NCBI GenBank assembly: GCA_907163375.1
Contig: CAJQUW010016957.1
Coordinates: forward strand, 392,501-456,500
Origin: Prostheceraeus crozeri
Lineage: Eukaryota; Platyhelminthes; Polycladida; Euryleptidae
Length of the DNA: 64,000 bases
Reading direction: 5' to 3'
Position numbers and translations under genes: made by a program. Below, one piece after another: positions 45,550 through 58,200 of this stretch. The notes under the pieces were generated by a model. It saw only the letters and a list, made by a program, of their open reading frames with translations. It was not told the origin of the DNA and searched no databases. Each line of letters begins with the position of its first letter. Positions within the stretch are counted from its first letter, which is position 1.

Positions 45550-48500
45550 TGTCATCATCACCTGTGTCTTGAATTCAGTAACTTTACGAGACCGCATCGT
45601 TTGATTAGAGGCGACGAAAGCGCTTGCAATGTCAACATATTTTAATAAATTTACTTTGGCGACTCCATTCGCTTTAAAAGTGTTGGTTGTAAAAACTGCT
45701 TTACTAAGTACAATAAAATCATGTGGCATCATAACTGATGTGTAGGATGCTGCAGATGTTGTATTCTGGTTGCATTTGAAGTATCAAAGCATCTGCTAAG
45801 GTTGCCAATTCACATACAGGTTGTTCTATTGTGTAAAGAAAAGATGTGAAGCTCTGGATACAAAACAATGGAATAAAAAACCGCAGAAAATGAAAAAAAA
45901 ACTTTTAGCTTTAAACATTCAAAAACATTCACCGTTCATTGATTCGCATTACAACTCTCTGAATCCCCTGGATACTGCAGCTTCAGATATTTCTATTGAA
46001 AGGCGCGTAATCCAGTCATATCATAGAAACAAGTCTGAGTGGAGACATAGTTGTCTGCTGTTTCGGAAATAACTTCTCCTTCAGACAGACCTCAACACGA
46101 AATTCTTTACCCAATGAGTCTGAGTAGTCAACTTCAATTACGTTTCTATCATTTCATCGCCACACTTGTTGATTATGTAAGGAGCAACTCATGAATTTGA
46201 ACTTTCAAAATCTCCACTTGCTTCGATCCATGCCTTCATTTAAGCGTTCTGTTTTAGATGATAGCTCCACCTTCATTGTTCCACGCCCCTTATCATGTCC
46301 GGTGTCTAACATGCTACCATTGAGTCCTTGTTTCCATGTCAACACCTAGCGTGCTACAGCGCCCATTCTCGCATATGATGAGGAAGCTGGGCCTCATCTA
46401 CCTTGTCGATTCAGAGGCTTTCCATTGACATGATGAGGAGATGGAGCGGAATTTGGCGGAAGGGTGTAATTGTTGTCTGATAATGAAGGCGATTAGAGAC
46501 AGTGATTCCTTAACACGTCTGTTTCAGACGGAAGAAAATTTGATGGATGGATGAAGGCCAAGATGAAGAATGCGTGGGGGAATTGAAGTACAAGGCAAGG
46601 ATAAAGGACGAAGGATAAAAAGTGCTAGTTCGTTCAGAAGAGAATTTGATATGGAAGTTGATGGATTGATACTCGGTGATCCTGTAAGAATCGATTCAAC
46701 TCTTCCTTCTGCTCAACAAAGAAAGTCACTGAGTTTTGAGGTTTTGAACATGTTACTGATGATTAGCGATTTGGAAACGCGGTATCTCATCCCTCGAGAA
46801 CAGACAGGTTTTGAAATGATGATTGATGCAAAAATGTGGATGAAGGAGACCATGAATCCACAATCTTCTCTTATAAAGAACGTACATGGGAACATAGACA
46901 TTGAATGAGTCTATTGTATAGCATTCTAGGCGCCATACCCTTGACAAAGACCGTGATGGCAGAGGCATCTCACTTATTTGCCTATAATTTATTCTTGTAA
47001 ACAATAAATTCACTTCATAATAATGATAATAGGCGTTTGCTGATTGGCTGATATACACGGGAGCAGCTGTACTATCCGCCATGGTACAAAGGCCATAAGA
47101 ATATGACCAGTACACCTCCCAGAGGTTGTTATTTTTTTATCATTTAACCCCCTCTACTAATTTCATAGGCCCTATGCCTACAAAGCAATGATTAGAAGCA
47201 AGTTCAAGGATTAAAATTCAATGTTTCAGACTTAATAGGAAAAATCCCAAGGATGTTGTAATTAATTAGGTCCATGCATTTTTATTACAATATTTCCAAT
47301 TCTATGATAAAACAAAACCGGAAGTACAAATGTTGTAATTTGTTGCAGATCTTAGAAAAATTGCGATAAATATGAAGTTTTTCTTGTACCATCTGCAATC
47401 CTAACTTCAATTTATTGCAATATTTCCAATTTTTGTGTTTTTATTACAAGATTTTCGCAATTATTTCGACTAGTGTCAAGAAGCCAATCTGATAATTGAT
47501 TGCGATTATCTTTTATACTGTAAAGATCAACTCCTTTAAATCCAACAATCAAAACTTTTTCTAATTAAAATATCTCTCTTGCTTTGACTGACTATGTTTC
47601 CGACTCTCGTTCAACTGTCTTCTAAAGTTAATTCTTTATAAATTTTCTATTTATTCTATTCTTAGTGAGAAAGTACATTTTATATGCATATTTGGCTTTA
47701 TTAATTGACATCACTGAACTTCTTTAACATCGTGAATATTCCATCCATATCGAGTGATCAACAAAGGTATGCTCATACCAAGCTTAATGAACGCTTATGA
47801 AACGAATAAAGATATGCTAGCAATGTAGCAGACACAGAACTTATGCTAACGACCTGATGAAAAGTTTCTATGTTTTGTACATCTTTCATTAAATCTGATT
47901 TATGATGGTAGAAATCAAAATATGCTAAATTTTATTATTATATCACGAAGTAAATTTCAAAATTCATTAAATAGTATCGCTATATTTTCTGTCAATTCTT
48001 ATACATTGATTGGATTCATTGTTGAATTTGATTCACTTTATTTCAACAATTGATGTTTTGGTTGTCAAATGTTAATGTCTTACTACTCATAAGCACAATG
48101 TCGTGCAGCCGTCATGACGTCTATTAGTGACGGGAGAAAACCTATGCCGACTATGGCCGACCATTTCCCGACTTTAGAAGTCACCCGTTGATCGGGTCGA
48201 TACCGCCTTATCTACTGGGAACTTGCTGACAATGGAACATCTTTAGGGGAGCATTTAATTTCACACTTCACAGTACATGAGCATTGCAGCCCTCCCTCCT
48301 GCACGTAGAATAATGCACATTAGCGTATACTATCATTAGCGTATCACGAATGGTACTTTTCTGTCCTCTTTCACGATTTTGTAATCTTTCATTGTACAAT
48401 TGTATAAGAAGCCTGCAGGTGAACAAGGCGTTTTTCTGGCACTAATCGCTTCGTAAGTCACCAAGAATTCAAGCTGCTCTCAAATTGGTGACATTATGCA

Positions 48501-49308
48501 GTACAATTGCAAATTCGCAACTTCTCCAGCTAATTTTCTCAATGTTTTCAAGATAGGGAAACTCCCTGTCGAAAATTGCTTCAATTTACTTTTGTCTTTT
48601 CCAGAAAATCTTCAAATATTGTGCAATGAGTTGACAATTTGATCATCGTCAATCAGTGTTTCAATTTGTCATTTTTACTTCAATGACTGGAAGGCATGCA
48701 CTTTGATGATTTAAATATTAGGCATCGAATTGGAATAATAATTCAGCTTCAGCTCAAACTTCAATTATGTCTATGAAAAAAGAAACATTTTGTAAACATT
48801 GATGCAATTTGAAATCATTGAACAAATATTAGAGGAACTGCCACTATGTGACATCAATGAGATACAGAAAAAATGTCAAATATCAACATTCAATGGAGAT
48901 TGTAATGAACAGTGAAAAGGAGACACTGAATGAAGATTAATGCAAAATGAAGTCATTAGGAATAGTCAGGGAAGTCTATAGCAATTGAGCGATGCATCGA
49001 TGTAGCGGGAAGATACCATAGATATTTCGAAGCCACCAAATGATGGCATACAATGCGATATTTTTAGCATTTACAGTCGGGGAGCAAATATACGGCCGAG
49101 AAATCCGGCCAGTTGTGGATTTGTTAGGGAAAACATTGCACTTTCAGAGACATTTCTGAGATACCACGACAAACATTTCATCACAAATTAACAGCTCCGG
49201 GTTTCTATTTGGTGCACAACCTATTCAGTAGTCTGTCTCCAGCTTGCAAAGTAAAATACTCTGCTATTACATGTAACTTAATGTTTTGTTATCTATGCAC
49301 ATGTGAGT
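45550..49308. other. Unassigned stretch
   Basis: No gene could be supported. A 114-codon frame at 46567-46908 (plus) is the longest and ends in TGA, but it has an in-frame stop just upstream and no recognisable motif. Possible acceptors followed by short frames with varied ends occur at 46249 and 47666. Otherwise AT-rich non-coding DNA. Confidence 0.35.
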
Positions 49309-49320
49309 TCTCATGCATTT
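49309..49320. repeat. Left target-site duplication of hammerhead composite
   Basis: TCTCATGCATTT here is repeated exactly at 49776-49787, directly bracketing the composite element. A 12-bp duplication fits insertion by a retrotransposition mechanism such as that used by SINEs or Penelope-like elements. Confidence 0.8.
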
Positions 49321-49344
49321 ATCAAATCTCAACAGATGTAACCA

Positions 49345-49386
49345 CCACGAGACATGTTTCGGCCTGTTGGGCCTCATCAGTCGTGG
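49345..49386 (-). ncRNA. Type I hammerhead ribozyme (minus strand)
   Basis: Read on the minus strand it is identical over 42 bases to the ribozyme at 49684-49725. Stem I is CCACGA with TCGTGG, the core is CTGATGA and GAA, stem II is GGCC with GGCC closed by CAACA, and stem III is the minimal palindrome ACATGT followed by the cleavage-site C. All invariant core bases are present. Minimal stem III is known from hammerheads of Penelope-like elements, schistosome repeats and metazoan retrozymes, where paired (dimeric) ribozymes cleave best. Confidence 0.88.
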
Positions 49387-49387
49387 G

Positions 49388-49452
49388 TAGGTTTAAACCT
49401 GCGACGTTGGAGCTAGAGGACGTGCAACCTCTAACCACAAGGCCACCGGACC
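49388..49452 (-). repeat. tRNA-like promoter region of left unit
   Basis: On the minus strand: GGTCCGGTGGCCTTGTGG (A-box region) and AGGTTTAAACCT (B-box region, altered from GGTTCAAACCT). It lies immediately upstream of the minus-strand hammerhead. It is slightly shorter than the right-hand unit. Confidence 0.6.
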
Positions 49453-49611
49453 ATCTGTTGCCAGGTTACTTGTCTAAACATGTAATGAGTAGCGCCTGCG
49501 TGAAGCGCCTCAATCTCGGATGCGGTATTAAGTGATTGCAGAATGCAGTCCGCCCTCCACGTGCCTGCGTTAAAGCAGTGCCTTCCTGGCTAATTCACGC
49601 TCTCAACAGAT

Positions 49612-49683
49612 GGTCCGGTGGCCTCGTGGCTAGAGGGTCTGCTTGCACGTCGTATAGCTCCAATGTCGCTGGTTCAAACCTAC
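49612..49683 (+). repeat. tRNA-like promoter region of right unit
   Basis: GGTCCGGTGGCCTCGTGGC holds the A-box-like part and GGTTCAAACCT at 49671-49681 is the B-box. The next base begins the hammerhead. The arrangement implies a polymerase III transcript that would contain the ribozyme (inference). Confidence 0.65.
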
Positions 49684-49725
49684 CCACGACTGATGAGGCC
49701 CAACAGGCCGAAACATGTCTCGTGG
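49684..49725 (+). ncRNA. Type I hammerhead ribozyme (plus strand)
   Basis: 42 bases: stem I CCACGA/TCGTGG (6 pairs), CTGATGA, stem II GGCC/GGCC with loop CAACA, GAA, stem III ACATGT, then C at position 17 with predicted cleavage between 49719 and 49720. Every invariant core position of the hammerhead consensus is met. Sequence outside stem I can form an internal-loop region as in natural type I forms. The stem III palindrome could pair between two copies. Confidence 0.9.
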
Positions 49726-49775
49726 TGGTTACATCTGTTGAGATTTGATAAATATATCAATTGCCAGGTTACTTG

Positions 49776-49787
49776 TCTCATGCATTT
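49776..49787. repeat. Right target-site duplication of hammerhead composite
   Basis: Exact copy of 49309-49320 (TCTCATGCATTT). Confidence 0.8.
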
Positions 49788-49789
49788 GT

Positions 49790-51411
49790 TTCAATAATTG
49801 ATTATCAGAGTAATTATGATGGAACTTAAGTCAGTAATTTCATTCACTTATTTTCTCGTCCAATTATGGAAATAGAGGCATTATGTAATAAGTCTCTTCA
49901 CTGTGCAGTTCTCCACAATCTGATGTGAGATCAGACTTTTGACTTTATAATTATTTTTTATTGAACCTCCAAACTTGTATTTTCGGTATGAGGACCATCT
50001 CATATTAGCTCATGCTACTAATGTCATTCAGCTTGTAAAAGCCTGAAGTATCAAAACCCGAAAATCTACCATTGATCATTCAAGCGATTACTTGTTTGAT
50101 TACTCGTGTAGATTGTATAATAGGATACTCCTTTGTCTAAAAGCCACACATGGACCAATATCGTTACCTCATACAGCTCTCTAATGACATCAATCAGTTT
50201 TATCACAGATTCCAATGATTACAAGTCTCTTCTATGGTTCTACATTACTCTCGTACTGATCTGCACATCCCACACAGTTTCTGACAACATGATCACACAA
50301 GATTGCATCATTCTGTTCTTCCTTGTGCTGTGGTGGAGAGAGATGAGCACAAAATGTATCTTGGAGACAGGAGATACAATGTCTACTTTGAGACGTAATG
50401 TGCAATGACTCATCACCTCAGCAGAAGAACCGCTAGCGCCATGCTGTCTTACCAGCCGCTTAAATCAGTCGGATAATCCATTCTCTCCTTACAATTCGGT
50501 AATGTAAAAAGCTGAGATTGTAAGGTTTCAGAGTGATTTAGCTTTGATATTGCAATCCCCGACTGTAAAACAGCCAAGATGTCCCAAATTTCAACGAAAA
50601 TCAAATTCATTGCAACCAACTTTCTATTTGAATCAATAGCACGTCTTGGAAGATCAAACGACAAGAAATTAATGTGAATATTATCATTTGTGACATTAAG
50701 AAGAAAATGAAATCTTTCAGAAAGCAACAAGACACGGAAATGATGGGAAATGTGATACTACCAGCAATCAGTAATTCTATAAAGATGTCCATTCCCTTGG
50801 AAAAACAAAATCTTCGTGACAAATGTTGACTTTGATGCTCTTCAGTACGCATATAGGACAGGATCACAGATACCTACATGTAGCAATTAACGAAAGATAA
50901 ATGATATTCTTGGATAAAATCATCAATGGTTTGCGTATAAGAGGTCAGAACTAAATACTGAAACATCAAAAATATTCTTTTATGCAAATTTCCATAAATA
51001 CTTATCGATCATGAAAAAATTCTTAATACTGAGAATACTTTTAAGCATGAAAATGCGTAGAATGAATTTTGCAATTCCTTCGGAGTATCGGAATACACCA
51101 ATTATTTAGCTAGGAAGATCGTATTTTTAGTTTAGAGCTTCTTTCTATTTTCAGCGATATTCACATATTCTCATGTGATCATTTGACTAATGAATACTAC
51201 AAAAGTTAATTAACAATGATAGAATGAAATTTGATTAAGGATCACTTTTAGCGAATAAGTGCAACTGCGAGCAGAATACGAAAGATGCAATATTCAATTT
51301 CTTATCCGGTACGTCTTGCTATTTGAAATTCGTTGGAAAATTAGAATGAACATTTATCAATGCTATTGCTTTAAACGTCCTTCACAGGAAAAACTGACAA
51401 AACATTCGTTC
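49790..51411. other. Unassigned stretch
   Basis: Frames of about 90 codons at 50133-50408 (plus) and 50449-50867 (minus) have no recognisable features. I see no repeat shared with the rest of the window. Confidence 0.4.
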
Positions 51412-51868
51412 CCCACTACAAAAAGATACGTCGGTCCGACGTCGAAAACGAACTCGTTCCGAGGAACAGAATGTCCGCATGGCCGATGGTCGGTACGACG
51501 TCGGAAACCGAAGCCTCATTATAAAAAAGACACCCTAGGCCTCCTATCTGCTATTTCACAAGTAGGATGTCTATGGAATTACATGAAAACGTCAATTGAT
51601 CAGGAATTAAGTGTTATATATTTTCCTTTCCCTTTCTGAAACTTGTTTGAGTAATCAATATCATCACGATCATATCCGCACGTCTTCATGGCTTCAATGT
51701 CTTGCTACAATTAACTCAATCAAAAAAGCCATTTTTATCATAATTTCTGCTTAAATTCAAAGAAATGAGGTCAGAATTAGCATGTTAAGGGTCCAAAAAA
51801 TTTCCCGACCTTTTTCCGACTACCATACCTCGTTCCGACGTCTTTCCGACGAATCTTTTTGTAGTGGG
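51412..51868. mobile_element. MITE-like element with 22-bp terminal inverted repeats
   Basis: The left end CCCACTACAAAAAGATACG and the inverse of the right end CCCACTACAAAAAGATTCG continue to pair into CGTCGG. Subterminal regions on both sides are rich in CGAC/GTCGG-type words. Length 457 bp with no transposase, so a non-autonomous DNA transposon. No clear target-site duplication was seen. A frame of 126 codons across its left part is incidental. Confidence 0.8.
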
Positions 51869-52267
51869 TCATCAGGTTAGTCACTAGTTTAGCTAATTAG
51901 TCAGTCACATGCATTCAGAACCACTTAGTGGCACAAACACCAGCTCAGTGGAACACGCAATCATTTAAGGGGGTGCCACACGATCCTACAAGTAGAACAG
52001 AGTTGACGGTCGTACAAACTGATAAAACCTATGAGTAAGCGCTCCCTCGTAAATGAATCACATTGTAATCATGCCGTCGCTGCCATTCACGCCAAACTCA
52101 CGCCATTATCACGTGCACGCGAGGTGACATGGGCGACCAATGAGATAATGGAGTGAAGGTCAAGTATGATGAAAATATTCAACTCGTCAGACTTCCTACA
52201 TCCGATCATACCATGTCTGACCGTGTAACACCCCCTTTATGTAGAAACCTCTAAAACTTTGCCCTGT
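51869..52267. other. Unassigned flank of the large satellite
   Basis: Non-repetitive sequence between the MITE and the 20-bp satellite. The first bases after the MITE (TCAGTTAG- and AGTCAGTCAC-like words) already resemble the satellite alphabet, but they are not tandem. Confidence 0.4.
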
Positions 52268-55200
52268 CTAAAAATTCACTCAGACACACAGGATGACACA
52301 GGCGGGCGGTCACATAGTCACTCGGTCAGTCACACAGTCACATGCATTTACTCAGTCACCCAAGCAATCACTCGGTCAGTCACACAGTCACTCGGTCAGT
52401 CACACGTACTCACTCAGACACACAGGATGACACAGGCGGGCGGTCACACAGTCACTCGGTCAGTCACAAGTGCTCTCACAGTCACACAGTCACATGCATT
52501 TACTCAGTCACCCAAGCAATCACTCGATCAGTCACACAATCACTCGGTCAGTCACACAGTCACTTGAACAGTCACACAGTCACTGGGTCAGTCACACGTA
52601 CTCACACAGACACACAGGATGACACAGGCGGGCGGTCACACAGTCACTCGAACAGTCACACAGTCACTCGAACAGTCACACAGTCACTCGGTCAGTCACA
52701 CAGTCACTCGAACAGTCACACAGTCACTCGGTCAGTCACACAGTCACTTGAACAGTCACACAGTCACTGGGTCAGTCACACAATCACTCGATCAGTCACA
52801 CAATCACTCGGTCAGTCACACAGTCACTTGAACAGTCACACAGTCACTGAGTCAGTCACACGGTCAGTCACACAGTCACTCGGTCAGTCACACAATCACT
52901 CGATCAGTCACACAATCACTCGGTCAGTCACACAGTCACTTGAACAGTCACACAGTCACTGAGTCAGTCACACGGTCAGTCACACAGTCACTTGAACAGT
53001 CACACAGTCACTGAGTCAGTCACACGGTCAGTCACACAGTCACTGAGTCAGTCACACGTACTCACACAGTCACTGGGTCAGTCACACGTACTCACTCAGA
53101 CACACAGGATGACACAGGCGGGCGGTCACACAGTCACTCGATCAGTCACAAGTGCTCTCACAGTCACACAGTCACATGCATTTACTCAGTCACCCAAGCA
53201 ATCACTCGGTCAGTCACACAGTCACTCGGTCAGTCACACGTACTCACTCAGACACACAGGATGACACAGGCGGGCGGTCACACAGTCACTCGGTCAGTCA
53301 CAAGTGCTCTCACAGTCACACAGTCACATGCATTTACTCAGTCACCCAAGCAATCACTCGATCAGTCACACAATCACTCGGTCAGTCACACAGTCACTTG
53401 AACAGTCACACAGACCCACGGTCAGTCCCACAGTCACTCGGTCAGTCACACAGTCACTCGGTCAGTCACACAGTCACTCGGTCAGTCACACAGTCACTCG
53501 GTCAGTCACACAGTCACACGGTCAGTCACACAGTCACTGGGTCAGTCACACAGTCACTCGGTCACACAGTCACTCGGTCAGTCACACAGTCACTCGGTCA
53601 GTCACACAGTCACACAGTCACTCGAACAGTCACTCGGTCAGTCACACAGTCACACGGTCAGTCACACAGTCACTCGAACAGTCACACAGTCACACGGTCA
53701 GTCACACAGTCACTCGGTCAGTCACACAGTCACTCGGTCAGTCACACAGTCACTCGGTCAGTCACACAGTCACTCGGTCAGTCACACAGTCACACGGTCA
53801 GTCACACAGTCACTGGGTCAGTCACACAGTCACTCGGTCAGTCACACAGTCACTCGGTCAGTCACACAGTCACTCAGTCACACAGTCACACGGTCAGTCA
53901 CACAGTCACACGGTCAGTCACACAGTCACTCGGTCAGTCACACAGTCACTCGGTCAGTCACACAGTCACACAGTCACTCGAACAGTCACTCGGTCAGTCA
54001 CACAGTCACTCGAACAGTCACACAGTCACACGGTCAGTCACACAGTCACACGGTCAGTCACACAGTCACTCGGTCAGTCACACAGTCACTCGGTCAGTCA
54101 CACAGTCACTCGGTCAGTCACACAGTCACACGGTCAGTCACACAGTCACTCGGTCAGTCACACAGTCACTCGGTCAGTCACACAGTCACTCGGTCAGTCA
54201 CACAGTCACTCGGTCAGTCACACAGTCACTCGGTCAGTCACACAGTCACTGGGTCAGTCACACAGTCACACGGTCAGTCACACAGTCACTCGGTCAGTCA
54301 CACAGTCACTCGGTCAGTCACACAGTCACTGGGTCAGTCACACAGTCACACGGTCAGTCACACAGTCACTCGGTCAGTCACACAGTCACTCGGTCAGTCA
54401 CACAGTCACACGGTCAGTCACACAGTCACACGGTCACTCACACAGTCACTCGGTCAGTCACACAGTCACTCGGTCAGTCACACAGTCACACGGTCAGTCA
54501 CACAGTCACTCGGTCAGTCACACAGTCACTCGGTCAGTCACACAGTCACTCGGTCAGTCACACAGTCACTGGGTCAGACACACAGTCACACGGTCAGTCA
54601 CACAGTCACTCGGTCAGTCACACAGTCACTCGGTCAGTCACACAGTCACTCGGTCAGTCACACAGTCACACAGTCACTCGGTCAGTCACACAGTCACACG
54701 GTCAGTCACACAGTCACTCGGTCAGTCACACAGTCACTCGGTCAGTCACACAGTCACTCGGTCAGTCACACAGTCACTGGGTCAGACACACAGTCACACG
54801 GTCAGTCACACAGTCACTCGGTCAGTCACACAGTCACTCGGTCAGTCACACAGTCACTCGGTCAGTCACACAGTCACACAGTCACTCGGTCAGTCACACG
54901 TACTCACACAGTCACACAGTCACTCGGTCAGTCACACAGTCACTCGGTCAGTCACACAGTCACTCGGTCAGTCACACAGTCACTCGAACAGTCACACAGT
55001 CACTCGGTCAGTCACACAGTCACACGGTCAGTCACACGTACTCGGTCAGTCACACAGTCACACAGTCACTCGGTCAGTCACACAGTCACTCGGTCAGTCA
55101 CACAGTCACTCGGTCAGTCACTCAGTCACACGGTCAGTCACTCAGTCACTCGGTCAGTCACACAGTCACTCGGTCAGTCACACAGTCACACGGTCAGTCA

Positions 55201-58200
55201 CACAGTCACTCGGTCAGTCACACAGTCACTCGGTCAGTCACACAGTCACTCGGTCAGTCACACAGTCACTCGGTCAGTCACACAGTCACACGGTCAGTCA
55301 CACAGTCACTCGGTCAGTCACACAGTCACTCGGTCAGTCACACAGTCACTCGGTCAGTCACACAGTCACACGGTCAGTCACACAGTCACTCGGTCAGTCA
55401 CACAGTCACACAGTCACTCGGTCAGTCACACAGTCACTCGGTCAGTCACACAGTCACACGGTCAGTCACACAGTCACTCGGTCAGTCACACAGTCACTCG
55501 GTCAGTCACACAGTCACTCGGTCAGTCACACAGTCACACGGTCAGTCACACAGTCACTCGGTCAGTCACACAGTCACTCGGTCAGTCACACAGTCACTCG
55601 GTCAGTCACACAGTCACTCGGTCAGTCACTCAGTCACTCGGTCAGTCACACAGTCACTCGGTCAGTCACACAGTCACTCGGTCAGTCACACAGTCACACG
55701 GTCAGTCACACAGTCACACAGTCACTGGGTCAGTCACACAGTCACACGGTCAGTCACACAGTCACTCGGTCAGTCACACAGTCACTCGGTCAGTCACACA
55801 GTCACTCGGTCAGTCACACAGTCACTTGGTCAGTCACACAGTCACTCGGTCAGTCACACAGTCACACGGTCAGTCACACAGTCACTCGAACAGTCACACA
55901 GTCACACGGTCAGTCACACAGTCACTCGGTCAGTCACACAGTCACACGGTCAGTCACACAGTCACTCGGTCAGTCACACAGTCACTCGGTCAGTCACACA
56001 GTCACACAGTCACTCGAACAGTCACTCGGTCAGTCACACAGTCACTCGAACAGTCACACAGTCGCACGGTCAGTCACACAGTCACTCGGTCAGTCACACA
56101 GTCACTCGGTCAGTCACACAGTCACACGGTCAGTCACACAGTCACACGGTCAGTCACACGGTCACACGGTCAGTCACACAGTCACTCGAACAGTCACACA
56201 GTCACTCGGTCAGTCACACAGTCACACGGTCAGTCACTCAGTCACTCGGTCAGTCACACAGTCACACGGTCAGTCACACAGTCACTCGGTCAGTCACACA
56301 GTCACTCGGTCAGTCACACAGTCACACGGTCAGTCACACAGTCACTCGGTCAGTCACACAGTCACTCGGTCAGTCACACGGTCACACGGTCAGTCACACA
56401 GTCACACGGTCAGTCACACAGTCACACGGTCAGTCACACAGTCACTCGGTCAGTCACACGTACTCGGTCAGTCACACAGTCACTCGGTCAGTCACACAGT
56501 CACTCGGTCAGTCACACAGTCACTCGGTCAGTCACACAGTCACTCGGTCAGTCACACAGTCACTCGGTCAGTCACACAGTCACTCGAACAGTCACTCGGT
56601 CAGTCACACAGTCAGTCACACGGTCACTCGAACAGTCACACAGTCACTCGGTCAGTCACACAGTCACTCGAACAGTCACACAGTCACTCGGTCAGTCACA
56701 CAGTCACTCGGTCAGTCACACAGTCACTCGGTCAGTCACACAGTCACTCGGTCAGTCACACAGTCACTCGGTCAGTCACACAGTCACTCGGTCAGTCACA
56801 CAGTCACACAGTCACTCGGTCAGTCACACAGTCACTCGGTCAGTCACACAGTCACACAGTCAGTCACACGGTCACTCGGTCAGTCACACAGTCACTCGGT
56901 CAGTCACACGGTCACACGGTCAGTCACACAGTCACTCAGTCACTCGGTCAGTCACACAGTCACACAGTCACTCGGTCAGTCACACAGTCACTCGGTCAGT
57001 CACACAGTCACACGGTCAGTCACACAGTCACTCGGTCAGTCACACAGTCACTCGAACAGTCACACAGTCACTCGGTCAGTCACACAGTCACACGGTCACT
57101 CACACAGTCACTCGGTCAGTCACACAGTCACACGGTCAGTCACACAGTCACACGGTCAGTCACACAGTCACACGGTCAGTCACACAGTCAGTCACACAGT
57201 CACACAGTCACTCGAACAGTCACACAGTCACTCGGTCAGTCACACAGTCACTCGGTCAGTCACACAGTCACACGGTCAGTCACACAGTCACTCGGTCAGT
57301 CACACAGTCACTCGGTCAGTCACACAGTCACTCGGTCAGTCACACAGTCACTCGGTCAGTCACACAGTCACTCGGTCAGTCACACAGTCACACGGTCAGT
57401 CACACAGTCACTCGGTCAGTCACACAGTCACTCGGTCAGTCACACAGTCACTCGGTCAGTCACACAGTCACTCGGTCAGTCACACAGTCACTCGGTGAGT
57501 CACACAGTCACTCGGTCAGTCACACAGTCACTCGAACAGTCACACAGTCACTCGGTCAGTCACACAGTCACTCGGTCAGTCACACAGTCACTCGGTCAGT
57601 CACACAGTCACTCGGTCAGTCACACAGTCACTCGGTCAGTCACACAGTCACTCGGTCAGTCACACAGTCACTCGGTCAGTCACACAGTCACTCGAACAGT
57701 CACACAGTCACTCGGTCAGTCACACAGTCACTCGGTCAGTCACACAGTCACTCGGTCAGTCACACGGTCACACGGTCACTCGGTCAGTCACACAGTCACT
57801 GGGTCAGTCACACAGTCACTCGGTCAGTCACACGTACTCACACAGTCACTCGGTCAGTCACACAGTCACTCGGTCAGTCACACAGTCACACAGTCAGTCA
57901 CACAGTCACTCGGTCAGTCACACAGTCACACGGTCAGTCACACAGTCACTCGGTCAGTCACACAGTCACTCGGTCAGTCACACAGTCACTCGGTCAGTCA
58001 CACAGTCACACGGTCAGTCACACAGTCACTCGGTCAGTCACACAGTCACTCGGTCAGTCACACAGTCACACGGTCAGTCACACAGTCACTCGGTCAGTCA
58101 CACAGTCACTCGGTCAGTCACACAGTCACTCGGTCAGTCACACAGTCACACGGTCAGTCACACAGTCACACAGTCAGTCACACGGTCACTCGAACAGTCA

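Larger units (their letters stand above)
49321..49775 (+). mobile_element. Composite element: two tRNA-like/hammerhead units in inverted orientation
   Basis: A 455-bp insertion. The left part (49321-49452) is a minus-oriented unit and the right part (49612-49745) a plus-oriented unit. The two are about 130-bp inverted repeats of each other, joined by a spacer (about 49460-49605) that is also present in the copy at 41 kb. Each unit reads tRNA-like promoter and then hammerhead ribozyme toward the outside. GCCAGGTTACTTGTCT occurs both in the spacer (about 49460) and at the right end (about 49763). Exact 12-bp duplications flank the whole. No protein is encoded, so movement would need a partner such as a Penelope-like or LINE enzyme (inference). 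Confidence 0.85.

Noticed and set aside
46567-46908. 114-codon plus-strand frame
   Set aside because: It has an in-frame stop just upstream, no motif, no supported splice sites, and similar frames arise by chance in 64 kb. A protein search would decide.
51259-51639. 126-codon plus-strand frame
   Set aside because: It runs from plain DNA into the terminal repeat and interior of the 457-bp MITE-like element and has no motif.
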